A stretch of DNA of 29,546 nt from Bacilli bacterium (GTDB lineage: Bacteria > Bacillota_I > Bacilli_A > RF39 > UBA660), in the NCBI GenBank assembly GCA_016296435.1, contig JAEDJI010000004.1, forward strand, positions 1-29,546, read 5' to 3'. The first letter of the stretch is position 1. Every line of letters begins with the position of its first letter. Both the position numbers and the translations under genes were made by a program. Shown in pieces: positions 1 through 10,226 of the stretch. The notes below the pieces were generated by a model, which saw nothing but the letters and a program-made list of their open reading frames with translations, made no database searches and had not been told where the DNA came from.

Positions 1-4
1 GTGA

Positions 5-33
5 TTGACTTTTTGTTCGTTTTATGTTATAAT
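5..33 (+). promoter_or_regulatory. sigma-A promoter of the kinase-like gene
   Basis: TTGACT at 5-10 and TATAAT at 28-33 are separated by 17 bp, and TG at 25-26 gives an extended -10. This is a near-consensus vegetative promoter, 25 bp before the start codon at 58. Confidence 0.85.
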
Positions 34-57
34 TTTGTCAATTTAAGGGGGAATACT

Positions 58-831
58 ATGAATGATTTCAAAATATATTTTGGTTTTATAAATAGATATG
101 GAGAAAAATTTGATAATATTAGAAATATTGCTTTTAAAATAGAACAAAGTTATGATTTTGGAACATTAAAAGATGAAACAATGAGAAGTATGGCAACATT
201 TTTTGAATCATATGATACTTCTCAAGAAGGAGTATTTATATACCAAACTGATTACGATCCTAATAAAGCACTTAGAATATTTAAAAGATTTAAAGAACCT
301 AACGAAGAGGGGATTTTAGAAGATAGATTGGTATCAAAATTACTAAGAAAACAACCTAATGTCAAAAATACTGATTTTCCAACTGGAGTAGTAACTCTTG
401 ATGGAAGAGTAATTGGGCAGGAAATAGTTTTCTATCCTGATGCTCTTGATATGAATGAATATTATAGTAATGGTATTAGTGATAAGTTAATGTTGCCTAC
501 CAAAGCTTATTTAAAAATAATTAATAACTTGCAAGAACTATATGATAATGGTATTTTATACTTAGATATCCATAATAAAAATTTTATGTTATTAGATAAT
601 GGTGAGGTAAAAATAATAGATTTTGAACATATGGAAATGAGTATAGATTACATAGATAAAACATATATTGATAGAATGATATCTAACCTTAGAATGATGT
701 TTATTAGAACTAATCGTCTTGCTGGAATTGAAGAAACTTTAGGAAAAATTCCACGTTTTGAAAACTTATATCAAGCATCTGATGTTATCAATGATATGGA
801 TTATAAATTAGAAAGAGTATTAAGAAGATAG
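58..831 (+). CDS. Protein-kinase-fold protein (kinase-like phosphotransferase)
   Basis: A 257-aa soluble protein with the C-lobe signature of the protein kinase/APH superfamily. The catalytic loop is YLDIHNKNF (Asp170 as base, Asn175 for metal), and IIDFEH at 186-191 is the DFG-equivalent metal site (Asp188). A candidate ATP lysine lies in ALRIFKRFKE around residues 71-80. The residues needed for phosphotransfer are therefore present, but the N-lobe is divergent and I see no glycine-rich loop. No membrane segment or sensor domain is visible, so it is not a PASTA-type receptor kinase. The ATG at 58 is chosen over an upstream in-frame GTG at 1 because AAGGGGG lies 6 bp before it and the GTG lies upstream of the promoter. 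It is a single-gene unit with its own promoter and terminator. Substrate unknown. Confidence 0.75.
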   Translation: MNDFKIYFGFINRYGEKFDNIRNIAFKIEQSYDFGTLKDETMRSMATFFESYDTSQEGVFIYQTDYDPNKALRIFKRFKEPNEEGILEDRLVSKLLRKQPNVKNTDFPTGVVTLDGRVIGQEIVFYPDALDMNEYYSNGISDKLMLPTKAYLKIINNLQELYDNGILYLDIHNKNFMLLDNGEVKIIDFEHMEMSIDYIDKTYIDRMISNLRMMFIRTNRLAGIEETLGKIPRFENLYQASDVINDMDYKLERVLRR

Positions 832-846
832 TGTTTTTACTATCTT
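825..846 (+). terminator. Intrinsic terminator after the kinase-like gene
   Basis: An 8-bp perfect stem (AAGATAGT/ACTATCTT) with a GTTTTT loop is followed by a T-rich tract. The 5' arm overlaps the stop codon at 829-831. Confidence 0.75.
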
Positions 847-867
847 TTATTGTTTATATAAATAATC

Positions 868-896
868 TTTTAAAATACTAAAAAATATGGTAAAAT
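868..896 (+). promoter_or_regulatory. Probable promoter of the queA operon
   Basis: TAAAAT at 891-896 is preceded by TGG, giving an extended -10. The -35 (TTTTAA, 868-873) is weak at 17-bp spacing. It sits between the preceding terminator and queA. Confidence 0.5.
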
Positions 897-917
897 ATTT
901 TAGAAGTTGGTGATATT

Positions 918-1948
918 ATGAAAACAGATGATTTTGATTACTATTTACCAGAAGAATTAATTGCACAAACTCCTCTTGCAAATCGAAGCGATTCAAGATT
1001 AATGATTGTTGATAAAAATACTGGTAAAATAAAGCATGAACATTTTTATAATATAATTAATTATTTAAACAAAGGTGATGTCTTAGTACTTAATAATACT
1101 AAAGTTATACCTGCTAGAATAATTGGTATTAAAGAAGAAACTAATGCTGTAATTGAATTATTGCTTTTAAAAGAATTAAAAAATGATATATGGGAATGCC
1201 TAGTAAAACCCGCAAGAAGAATTAAAATAGGAACTATTGTTAAGTTTTCAGATAAGTTAAAGTGTGAGTGTATTAAAATATTTGATGAAGGAATATGTCA
1301 TTTTAAAATGATTTATTCGGGAATACTTCTAGAAATACTTGATGAACTAGGCACGATGCCTCTTCCTCCTTATATTCATGAAAAACTTGAAGATAAGGAC
1401 AGATATCAAACTGTTTATGCTAAATACAGTGGTTCTGCTGCTGCACCTACTGCGGGATTACATTTTACTAAAGATTTACTTGAGAAAATTGAAAAGAAAG
1501 GTGTAATTGTTTGCTATATAACTCTTCATGTAGGACTTGGAACGTTTAGACCTGTAAAAGTAAATGATGTAAAAGAACATAATATGCATTATGAAGAATA
1601 TCAAATTACTAAAGATGTGTGTAATATACTAAATAAAGCACAAAAAGAAAATAGAAGAATAATAAGTGTTGGGACTACCACTACTAGAACATTAGAATCA
1701 GTAATGACAAAGTATAATAAATTTGTACCAGTTCATGAAGAAACTAATATATTTATATATCCAGGTTATAAGTTTAAAGCAATATCTGCACAAATAACAA
1801 ATTTTCACTTACCAAAATCAACTCTTATTATGCTAGTTAGTGCATTTGCTAGTAAGGATATAATACTTAGTGCATATAAAGAAGCTGTAAAAGAAAAATA
1901 TAGGTTTTTCTCTTTTGGAGATTCAATGATGCTAGGAGATTTTAAATT

Positions 1949-1952
<4 letters not shown>
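918..1952 (+). CDS. queA: S-adenosylmethionine:tRNA ribosyltransferase-isomerase
   Basis: QueA transfers and isomerises the ribosyl moiety of SAM onto preQ1 at position 34 of GUN-anticodon tRNAs, making epoxyqueuosine. The 344-aa length is normal for the family. Recognisable stretches are [20 protein letters not shown] at the N-terminus, the APTAGLHFT motif near residues 176-184 and the [10 protein letters not shown] motif near 204-213. The RBS GGTG lies 5 nt before the ATG. It leads a tight operon with a 117-aa ORF (ATGA overlap) and tgt, the enzyme that supplies its substrate. No preQ1 biosynthesis gene (queC/D/E/F) is in the window, so preQ1 is either salvaged or made elsewhere. Confidence 0.97.
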
Positions 1953-3416
<1,464 letters not shown>

Positions 3417-3469
3417 AATAATGATAAAATATAAGTGCAGTAAAATATTATAGTAAAGGATGTGATACA

Positions 3470-5167
3470 GTGAAGTTAAGTGAAAGTTTTTTTTACACCT
3501 TAAGAGAAGATGTAAAAAATGAAGATTGTGTAAGTAGCAATTTATTAGTAAAAAGTGGTATGGTTAAAAAAGTATCTAGTGGTATTTATATGTATATGCC
3601 TCTTGGACTAAAAGTATTAAACAATATAGAACAAATTATTAGAGAAGAAATGAATGAAGCAGGAGCTTTAGAACTTTCAATGCCTTGTCTAATACCTAGT
3701 GAAGTATATGAACAAAGCGGAAGAAAAGAAAACTTTGGTAATAGCATGTTTACTTTAAAAGATAGAAATGATAGAGAATATGTACTTGGTCCAACTCATG
3801 AAGAATTATTTGTGAATGCTGCTTCTAGCATGATAAAATCATATAAAGACATGCCATTTAATATTTATCAAATGGCTAATAAATATAGAGATGAAGCACG
3901 TCCAAGATATGGACTAATTAGAGTAAGAGAATTTATTATGAAAGATGCTTATACATTTGATAAAGATGAAAAAGGGCTAGATAATTCATATAGAAAAATG
4001 TATAATACATATCGTAGAATATTTGATAGATGCGGTGTTAAATATAAAATAGTGGAAGCTGATACTGGTGTTATGGGAGGACTTTTATCTGAAGAATTTC
4101 AAGCAATTGCTGATATTGGCGAAGATACTATAGTTTATTGCGACAACTGTGGCTATGCTGCAAATAATGAAATATTTGATGTTATTCCAGTATTTGAAAA
4201 AGTACCAGTATCAGAAAAAGAAAAAAAACTAGTTTACACCCCAAATACTGGTTCAATTAAAGCATTAGTAGAATTTGGTTATGATATAAATAAATTAACT
4301 AAAACTATGATTTATAAAAATGAAAGAGAAGAATTCTATGCATGTGTAATTCCTGCAACTAGAGAAATAAATGATTATAAATTAAGAAGAACTACTAACT
4401 CACTTGATATAAATCTTGCAAGCCCTGAAGAAGTTAAAGAAATAACTGGTGCAGATATAGGATTTGTCGGACCATATAATTTAAATATACCTATTATTGT
4501 AGATAAAGAAGTAGTACTTATGAAAGACTTTTTAGTAGGTGCTAATAAAAATGATTATCATTATGAAAATTTTAATGTTGGAGATATTTGGCCAGGCTAT
4601 AAAGTAGCAGATATAAAATTTGCAGTGGAAAAAGACCATTGCCCTGAATGTCAACATGAAATAGAAATTGCCAAATCAATTGAAATCGGTAATATATTTA
4701 AATTGGGTTCTAAATACTGCGAAGCATTAGGTTTAAAATACTTAGATCAAAATAATCAAGAACAATATCCACTTATGGGTTGTTATGGAATTGGAGTAGA
4801 AAGAGTACTTGCATCACTTGTTGAACAAAATAATGATGAAAAAGGTATCATTTTCCCACTTTCAGTTGCACCATATAAAGTAGCAATAGTTTTAATAGAT
4901 AAAAATGATAGATTGCAAAACGAAGTAGCACAAGATCTATATAATGAACTAATGAAAAAAGGAATTGATACACTACTTGATGATAGAGATGAAAGACCAG
5001 GTGTTAAGTTTAATGATATGGATTTAATTGGTATACCTATTAGAGTTACAGTAGGTAAAAAAGTATATAATGATCTTGTTGAATTAAAGCGTAGAGAAAA
5101 ACATACATCAGAAGATATCGACGTAAATAATATTTACAAAGAAATAAAAGCAATTATGGATCTATAA
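3470..5167 (+). CDS. proS: Prolyl-tRNA synthetase, bacterial type with editing domain
   Basis: ProRS charges tRNA-Pro. The 565-aa length matches the bacterial class IIa form with an inserted YbaK-like editing domain. Visible parts are the N-terminal catalytic core, motif 2 (RDEARPRYGLIRVREF, about 143-158), the insertion domain (about 230-390, with GADIGFVGPYN) that hydrolyses mischarged alanyl-tRNA-Pro, motif 3 (GCYGIGVERVLA, about 440), and a C-terminal anticodon-binding domain. The start is GTG at 3470, supported by AAAGGA 9 bp upstream and by the canonical opening MKLSESFFYTLRED. It may be read through from tgt; a TAAAAT at 3441-3446 could be a separate -10. Ends at a terminator shared with rarA. 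Confidence 0.97.
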   Translation: MKLSESFFYTLREDVKNEDCVSSNLLVKSGMVKKVSSGIYMYMPLGLKVLNNIEQIIREEMNEAGALELSMPCLIPSEVYEQSGRKENFGNSMFTLKDRNDREYVLGPTHEELFVNAASSMIKSYKDMPFNIYQMANKYRDEARPRYGLIRVREFIMKDAYTFDKDEKGLDNSYRKMYNTYRRIFDRCGVKYKIVEADTGVMGGLLSEEFQAIADIGEDTIVYCDNCGYAANNEIFDVIPVFEKVPVSEKEKKLVYTPNTGSIKALVEFGYDINKLTKTMIYKNEREEFYACVIPATREINDYKLRRTTNSLDINLASPEEVKEITGADIGFVGPYNLNIPIIVDKEVVLMKDFLVGANKNDYHYENFNVGDIWPGYKVADIKFAVEKDHCPECQHEIEIAKSIEIGNIFKLGSKYCEALGLKYLDQNNQEQYPLMGCYGIGVERVLASLVEQNNDEKGIIFPLSVAPYKVAIVLIDKNDRLQNEVAQDLYNELMKKGIDTLLDDRDERPGVKFNDMDLIGIPIRVTVGKKVYNDLVELKRREKHTSEDIDVNNIYKEIKAIMDL

Positions 5168-5170
5168 TAA

Positions 5171-5194
5171 AAAGTAGTAAGAGATTACTACTTT
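5171..5194. terminator. Bidirectional terminator between proS and rarA
   Basis: A perfect 10-bp stem (AAAGTAGTAA/TTACTACTTT) with a GAGA tetraloop, A-rich on the left and T-rich on the right. It lies between the convergent proS and rarA 3' ends and overlaps the rarA stop codon. Confidence 0.85.
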
Positions 5195-6402
5195 ATTATT
5201 TTATTTATTTTTTCATACACTTCTTTTAATGACTTTTCATACTTTGAAGTTTCCTTAGGATAGTAATAGATACTATCTTTAATTTTATCAGGCATATAAT
5301 TTTGCTTAACCAAACTATTTGGATAATTATGAGGATATAAATAACCAATATTAGGACTTTTTATTATGCTTGGAACATCTCCAACAGCATGTTCTTTTAT
5401 TTCGTTCATAGCCTTATCTATTGCTAGATAAGCACTATTACTTTTAGGAGATAAACACATCTCAATAACTATATTAGAAAGGGGAATTCTAGCCTCTGGT
5501 AACCCAACTCTTTCGCAAGCATTAATCACAGCATTAAGTTTTGGACCAATTGATGGATTAGCAAGTCCAATATCTTCATAACATATAACACAAAGTCGTC
5601 TAAAAATAATACTTAAATCTTCCATTATAAGAAGTTGTGCTAAATAGTGTAGAGCAGCATTTACATCAGAACCCCTAATGGACTTTTGAAGTCCACTAAG
5701 AGAATTATAATAACTTTCTTCATTCTTATCACCAGTGATAACTGTAGTATTATTGATACTTTTAATAATTTCAACATTAATACTATGATCTTTATTATAA
5801 TAATAAGCAACTTCAAGTAAATTATAAGCAAATCTCAAATCATATTTAGATATTTTAGCAATATACTTTAAAGCATCATTACTTATATTAATATCTTTTA
5901 AATATTCTGTTTTAATTGCTCTTTTAAGGCCTATTAATATATTTTCCTCACTAAGAGGCTCTAGTTTAAATATTTGACATCTACTTCTAATAGCGGGATT
6001 TATTGCATGATATGGATTAGAAGTAGTAAGACCTATCAAAGTAATAAGACCACTTTCTAAACAAGGAAGAAGTATATCTTGTTTATCTTTATTTAATCTA
6101 TGTATTTCATCTACAATTAAAATTATTCCATCATACATTTTAGCTTCTTCAATTACTATATCAAAGTCTTGTTTTTTATGAATAACAGCATTTAAAAAAC
6201 GATAATTCATTCCTAAATCATTCACAATCGCAGTAGCTATACTAGTTTTACCAATACCAGGCTCTCCATATAAAATCATAGAAAATATTTTTTTATTTTT
6301 AACCATATTAAATATAATCTTATCTCTACCAATCAAAGATTCTTGTCCTAATATATCTTTCAAAGTTTTAGGTTTTAATTTTATTGCTAATGGTTCATTC
6401 AT
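5188..6402 (-). CDS. rarA: Replication-associated recombination protein A (RarA/MgsA), AAA+ ATPase
   Basis: A clamp-loader-like AAA+ ATPase that acts at stalled replication forks. The 404-aa protein has Walker A GEPGIGKTS (about 46-54), Walker B LIVDEIHR (about 96-103), the arginine-finger region SRCQIFKLEPLS, and the C-terminal MgsA tetramerisation domain with VICYEDIGLANP and YLYPHNYPNS. I place the start at 6402 rather than at the upstream ATG at 6441. The product then opens MNEPLAIKLKPKTLKDILGQ, as family members do, and GGAAGTG sits just before that ATG. A possible promoter in the 117-bp gap before xerD is TTGGTA-N17-TAATGT on the minus strand, which is weak. Confidence 0.93.
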   Translation of the reverse strand: MNEPLAIKLKPKTLKDILGQESLIGRDKIIFNMVKNKKIFSMILYGEPGIGKTSIATAIVNDLGMNYRFLNAVIHKKQDFDIVIEEAKMYDGIILIVDEIHRLNKDKQDILLPCLESGLITLIGLTTSNPYHAINPAIRSRCQIFKLEPLSEENILIGLKRAIKTEYLKDINISNDALKYIAKISKYDLRFAYNLLEVAYYYNKDHSINVEIIKSINNTTVITGDKNEESYYNSLSGLQKSIRGSDVNAALHYLAQLLIMEDLSIIFRRLCVICYEDIGLANPSIGPKLNAVINACERVGLPEARIPLSNIVIEMCLSPKSNSAYLAIDKAMNEIKEHAVGDVPSIIKSPNIGYLYPHNYPNSLVKQNYMPDKIKDSIYYYPKETSKYEKSLKEVYEKINKIIK

Positions 6403-6473
6403 ATTAACACTTCCATTCATATATATTTTATCAAATAACACATTATTTTACAAAGGTATTTATACCAAATTAA

Positions 6474-6503
6474 TAGACTTTATTTAATTATTTATGCTAT
6501 AAT
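6474..6503 (+). promoter_or_regulatory. Promoter of xerD-deoB
   Basis: TATAAT at 6498-6503 with TG at 6495-6496 is an excellent extended -10. The -35 is poor (TAGACT at 6474-6479, 18-bp spacing). It lies 17 bp before the xerD start. Confidence 0.65.
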
Positions 6504-6519
6504 TGTATTGAGGTATAAT

Positions 6520-7410
6520 ATGAAAGATAAATATGAAGTTAATACATTTATTTTAGATTATATTGATTATTTAAAATATGAAAAAAATTTGAGTCCTAAA
6601 ACAATAGAAAAATACAAGTATAATCTAATTGTATTTGAAAAGTATATGTTAAATAAAAATATTGATTTATTTAATGTTACACAACATGATATGATCAGTT
6701 TCTTGAATAATTACTTTATTGATAAAGGCGTTAGTGCTAAAACAAATAGTATTACTTCAGTTAATAATTTTTATATATATCTAGTAAAAGAAAAAAAGAT
6801 TGATATTAATCCTTGTGAAAATATTGATAGACCAAAAATAAGAAAGAGATTACCAGATGTTTTAACAATAAATGAAGTAGATAAACTATTAGATATTCCA
6901 CTTCATACTAAAGAAGATTATAGAAATAAAGCAATTCTTGAACTCTTATATGCTACTGGTATAAGAATTAGTGAATTAACTAATTTAAAAATACATGATA
7001 TAGATTTTAGCAATAGAGTAGTTAGGGTATTTGGTAAGGGTTCTAAAGAAAGAATTGTTCCTATTAATAAATATGCTTTAAAATATCTAGGAATGTATTT
7101 AGATATAAGAAGTTCCTTTTTAAGAGGAAAACTTACCGATTATATATTTTTAAATAGTAAAGGTGATAGAATTAGTAGGACAAGTTTTGGACTAGAATTA
7201 AACAAAATAGCAAAAAAACAAGGATTAGATAAAAAAGTTACACCTCATATGCTTAGACATTCATTTGCTACTCATATGTTAAATCAAGGTGCAGACTTAA
7301 GAAGTATACAAGAATTACTTGGACATTCAGATATTAGTACTACTACTATATACACACATGTAAGTAATGAAAAAGTAAAAAATGATTATATAAAATACCA
7401 TACAAGATAA
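6520..7410 (+). CDS. xerD: Tyrosine recombinase XerD
   Basis: A site-specific tyrosine recombinase that, with XerC, resolves chromosome dimers at dif. In the 296-aa protein the N-terminal SAM-like core-binding domain spans about 1-100. All catalytic residues are present: Arg149 (ATGIRISEL), Lys173 (FGKGSKERIVP), His243 and Arg246 (HMLRHSFATHM), His269 (LGHSD) and nucleophile Tyr278 (TTTIYTHV). The start is ATG at 6520, because GAGGT lies 5 nt before it; an in-frame TTG at 6508 has no RBS. XerD is preferred over XerC because deoB follows 11 bp later, the same order as ripX(xerD)-drm in Bacillus. The gene looks chromosomal, with no phage genes nearby. I saw no dif-like site in the window. Confidence 0.9.
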   Translation: MKDKYEVNTFILDYIDYLKYEKNLSPKTIEKYKYNLIVFEKYMLNKNIDLFNVTQHDMISFLNNYFIDKGVSAKTNSITSVNNFYIYLVKEKKIDINPCENIDRPKIRKRLPDVLTINEVDKLLDIPLHTKEDYRNKAILELLYATGIRISELTNLKIHDIDFSNRVVRVFGKGSKERIVPINKYALKYLGMYLDIRSSFLRGKLTDYIFLNSKGDRISRTSFGLELNKIAKKQGLDKKVTPHMLRHSFATHMLNQGADLRSIQELLGHSDISTTTIYTHVSNEKVKNDYIKYHTR

Positions 7411-7421
7411 GGAGAAATATT

Positions 7422-8591
7422 ATGAGATTTAAAAGAGTATTTTTAATAGTTTGTGACTCACTTGGAGTAGGAGAAGCACAAGATGCATTAAATTATGGAG
7501 ATATAGGAGCAAATACACTAAAACATATTAATGATAAACATAATATATTTATACCTAATCTAAAGAAACTAGGTTTTTTAGACACAATTAATATGAATGA
7601 AGATGAAGATGTTGAAGCATACTATACTATTGCAAGACCAAATAATAAAGGTAAAGACACATTAAATGGTCATTATGAAATAGTGGGTTTAAGAAATGAA
7701 GTACCATTTAAAACATTTACAGAACATGGTTTTCCAGATGAATTAATTAAAGAAATAGAAACACAAACTGGTAGAAAAGTTATTGGTAATTGTGCAGCAT
7801 CTGGTACTGAAATAATTAAAGAATTGGGAGAAGAACATATAAAAACAGGGGCGCTTATTATATATACTTCAGCAGATTCAGTTTTACAAGTAGCAGCACA
7901 TGAAGCAGTAATACCTATAGATTTATTATATAAATATTGTGAAATCATTAGAAAAATAACTACTAAGGATGAATGGAAAGTAGGTAGAATAATTGCAAGG
8001 CCATTTACTGGTAATAACAAAAATAATTTCAAAAGAACAAGTAATCGTAGAGATTTTGCCTTAAAACCATCTACTAAGTCTATTTTAAATAAACTATGTG
8101 ACAAAGGACTAAGTGTTATATCAATTGGTAAAATATATGATATATTTGATGGAGAAGGAATAACAAAAAAACTTACATCGCATTCAAATAAAGAAACAGT
8201 AGATAAAATACTTGAAGTTATGAATAAAAACTTTACTGGTCTATGTTTTGCCAATTTAAATGATTTTGATACGTTATATGGTCATAGACGAGACTCTTTA
8301 GGCTATGCAAATGCTATTGAAGAACTTGATGTTGAAATACCAATGATGCTAAATAATTTGAATAATGACGATTTACTTATTATAACAGCTGACCATGGGA
8401 ATGATCCAACATATTCAGGAACAGACCATACAAGAGAAAATGTTCCAGTAATTATTTATAGTAGAGTATTTAGAGAACCAAAAAACTTACCAATTATGTC
8501 TACTTTTGCAGATGTTGGCGCTACTATAGCAGATAACTTTGAAATAGATCCACCAATGATTGGAGAATCATATTTAGATAAACTAATATAA
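7422..8591 (+). CDS. deoB: Phosphopentomutase
   Basis: DeoB interconverts ribose/deoxyribose 1-phosphate and 5-phosphate, linking nucleoside salvage to central metabolism. The 389-aa length is standard. Landmarks are the metal-binding N-terminus LIVCDSLGVGEA, the phosphorylated threonine in KGKDTLNGHYE (Thr80), CAASGTEIIKELGEEH, IARPF, GKIYDIFDGEG, and the C-terminal metal site ITADHGNDPTYSGTDHTRE. The usual KDTxTGHWE is KDTLNGHYE here, so the second Thr and the Trp are substituted while the catalytic Thr stays. AAGGAG lies 7 nt before the ATG. It is coupled to xerD upstream and to the lipoprotein gene downstream. Confidence 0.97.
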   Translation: MRFKRVFLIVCDSLGVGEAQDALNYGDIGANTLKHINDKHNIFIPNLKKLGFLDTINMNEDEDVEAYYTIARPNNKGKDTLNGHYEIVGLRNEVPFKTFTEHGFPDELIKEIETQTGRKVIGNCAASGTEIIKELGEEHIKTGALIIYTSADSVLQVAAHEAVIPIDLLYKYCEIIRKITTKDEWKVGRIIARPFTGNNKNNFKRTSNRRDFALKPSTKSILNKLCDKGLSVISIGKIYDIFDGEGITKKLTSHSNKETVDKILEVMNKNFTGLCFANLNDFDTLYGHRRDSLGYANAIEELDVEIPMMLNNLNNDDLLIITADHGNDPTYSGTDHTRENVPVIIYSRVFREPKNLPIMSTFADVGATIADNFEIDPPMIGESYLDKLI

Positions 8592-8611
8592 TAGGGAAGG
8601 GAAGTGATATT

Positions 8612-9055
8612 ATAAAAAAAATATTTAGTTTATTAATTATTACACTTTTAACATTTACAATAATTGGATGCACTAATAAGATACCAATCAAACCAGAATA
8701 TGAAGTAAATGAACAAGCAATTGCAGATGAGATTGAATTACTTTTAAATGAAGTAGTTTATAATGAAACACAACAAACATTAAGAATTAAAATTAAAATG
8801 ACTAATAAACGAGATAACACAGTTACAATTAAATCAGATGAAATGTTCAAATTATATGACATAAATAAAGTTCAAATACCAAATAATTATACTAACAGTA
8901 CAAATATAATTAAAAAAGATGAAACAATTACATATATATTAGAATATAATGTTGCTAAAAAAGAAATATACGAATTATACTTTTATTCAGGAATAGTAGA
9001 AAATAATATAAGATTTAATATAACTAGCAAGGATATCATTTACTCTATTGAATAA
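8612..9055 (+). CDS. Lipoprotein with non-AUG (ATA) start
   Basis: A 147-aa secreted lipoprotein. The frame is open from 8612, where codons read ATA AAA AAA ATA TTT, giving a basic n-region, a hydrophobic core (residues 5-18) and a lipobox IIGC with Cys20 as the lipidation site. The next in-frame ATG is 8798, which would remove the entire signal peptide, so it is unlikely to be the real start. GGGAAGGGAAGTG precedes the ATA at normal spacing, matching queA (GGTGATATT before ATG), so ATA stands where ATG is expected; ATT at 8609 is the alternative. The mature part (about 127 aa) looks beta-rich, with no recognised domain (DUF4352-like topology is possible). Starts 20 bp after deoB and ends before a strong terminator. 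Confidence 0.75.
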   Translation: MKKIFSLLIITLLTFTIIGCTNKIPIKPEYEVNEQAIADEIELLLNEVVYNETQQTLRIKIKMTNKRDNTVTIKSDEMFKLYDINKVQIPNNYTNSTNIIKKDETITYILEYNVAKKEIYELYFYSGIVENNIRFNITSKDIIYSIE

Positions 9056-9103
9056 ATAAATTTTAAAAATGTCATAATATCAATTATCGGAAGTTGTATA
9101 TTT

Positions 9104-9138
9104 ATAATAAGAATGAGGAATAACCTCATTCTTATTAT
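9104..9138 (+). terminator. Terminator of the xerD-deoB-lipoprotein operon
   Basis: A 15-bp perfect stem with loop AATAA; the GC-richer apex is GAATGAGG/CCTCATTC. It is followed by an AT-rich tract, 48 bp after the lipoprotein stop. Confidence 0.85.
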
Positions 9139-9422
9139 TATTATTTATATTTTTATATTATATTTATAATGTTTAATTAACATTAAATTCTTTTAATTTA
9201 TTTTATTTATCTTTTAAATACACTTAACTATATACAATTACCATTTAAGTTAATAATAATTATATATTAATAATTACTTTTATATATAATATATATTAAT
9301 ACCTCCTACTTCTTTATTTACAATAATAGGGGGAGTAAATAAATTATTTAGATGCTCTAATTTAAATCGACAAATAAAAAGATGGACAAGTATCCACCTA
9401 GATTCAAATTAGAAATATATAG
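9139..9422. other. AT-rich intergenic stretch with inverted repeats
   Basis: Positions 9139-9300 are almost pure A+T with no ORF. At 9313-9321/9335-9343 a 9-bp perfect stem (TTTATTTAC/GTAAATAAA) encloses a purine loop containing AGGGGGA. At 9356-9368/9401-9413 a 13-bp arm (one mismatch) encloses the HTH gene's terminator. No gene is supportable here. Confidence 0.5.
9380..9399 (-). terminator. Intrinsic terminator of the HTH gene
   Basis: On the minus strand a 7-bp stem AGGTGGA/TCCATCT (one G-U pair) with loop TACTTG is followed by TTTTTATTT. It lies 23 bp after the HTH stop codon. Confidence 0.65.
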
Positions 9423-10196
9423 TTAAAATTTTCTAGACATAATTTCTGCTATTTTTTCAAATACTTCTTTACCATTAGATTCATTTATAGAACTATATCC
9501 AAGTTCTTGTAATGCTTGCTTTCTTAGTGTAAATAATTCTTCAGTTCTACTTAGTTTTTCTTCATTCTTTTGTGCTATTTCCATTTCTAATTTTTTATGT
9601 TGTTCTGCAACTTTACTACGTGATGCTCCCCTACTTGAATATAAATTCATAGCAGAGTAGATAATTCCTTCAAAAATATATTGTTTATCCTCATCATATA
9701 TATATTCATTAACATTAGTAATACAATTAATTTTAGCAACATATGCAAGAACATATTTTAATTCTTCAAATTGTTCCATTGATTGAAGATAATTTTGTAA
9801 ATACTTTAATGTTTTATAATTAGTATCATCTGAAGAATCTAGATCACTTAACAGTTTTTCTTTTAATAAAATAAATATTTCTGTAAGAAGTGATTGTTCT
9901 TTTTTGCCAAGCCCTTTAAAATCAGTAATTTGTGCTTTTGTATCAGCAACCATACCATCATTAATTTTAGATTCTAAAGTTGCAATATATTTTTCATTTA
10001 CTTTAATACTTTTTAATTCAGATTCATTTTCTACTCCTAAAAGAAGTAATAATTTATTTTGTTTATCTTTTGGTAGTTCATCAGTACTACTTAATGCCAA
10101 GTAATTATAAAGCATTTGACGTGAAACTCCTAAAAATTTTGCAACGTTTACTTTAGAAATACCACTTTCATTTATAATTCTATTAACTTCATTCAT
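9423..10196 (-). CDS. HTH (XRE/Cro-like) DNA-binding protein with coiled-coil C-terminal region
   Basis: A 257-aa protein. Residues 5-35 form a helix-turn-helix (ISKVNVAKFLGVSRQMLYNYL), with VSRQMLYNY as the likely recognition helix. The rest is mostly alpha-helical, and residues about 190-225 form a charged, coiled-coil-like segment (AEQHKKLEMEIAQKNEEKLS), suggesting dimerisation. No ligand or catalytic domain is recognised. AGGAGG lies 7 nt before the ATG. It has a consensus promoter with a palindrome in the spacer, which suggests autoregulation, and its own terminator, so it is independent of polC. Function unknown. Confidence 0.8.
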   Translation of the reverse strand: MNEVNRIINESGISKVNVAKFLGVSRQMLYNYLALSSTDELPKDKQNKLLLLLGVENESELKSIKVNEKYIATLESKINDGMVADTKAQITDFKGLGKKEQSLLTEIFILLKEKLLSDLDSSDDTNYKTLKYLQNYLQSMEQFEELKYVLAYVAKINCITNVNEYIYDEDKQYIFEGIIYSAMNLYSSRGASRSKVAEQHKKLEMEIAQKNEEKLSRTEELFTLRKQALQELGYSSINESNGKEVFEKIAEIMSRKF

Positions 10197-10226
10197 AAAG
10201 TACCCTCCTCTATCATTTATAATTTA

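Noticed and set aside
1..57. N-terminal extension of the first gene from GTG at 1
   Set aside because: The extension would translate the promoter itself (TTGACT and TATAAT at 5-33), and a strong RBS directly precedes ATG 58.
6403..6441. RarA start at the upstream ATG (6441)
   Set aside because: The extra 13 residues are not family-like, while the ATG at 6402 has GGAAGTG before it and gives the normal N-terminus.
6508..7410. XerD-like recombinase as integrase of a mobile element
   Set aside because: Its synteny with deoB and normal chromosomal context match housekeeping xerD, and it is about 14 kb from the repeat-flanked cassette.
7673..8254. 193-aa open frame antisense to deoB
   Set aside because: It lies wholly inside deoB on the other strand, has no ribosome binding site, and its composition follows from the deoB codons.
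9295..9306. AGGAGGT Shine-Dalgarno on the minus strand at 9301-9306
   Set aside because: No ATG, GTG or TTG follows at usable spacing, and downstream frames close quickly; the only early ATG is followed directly by a stop.
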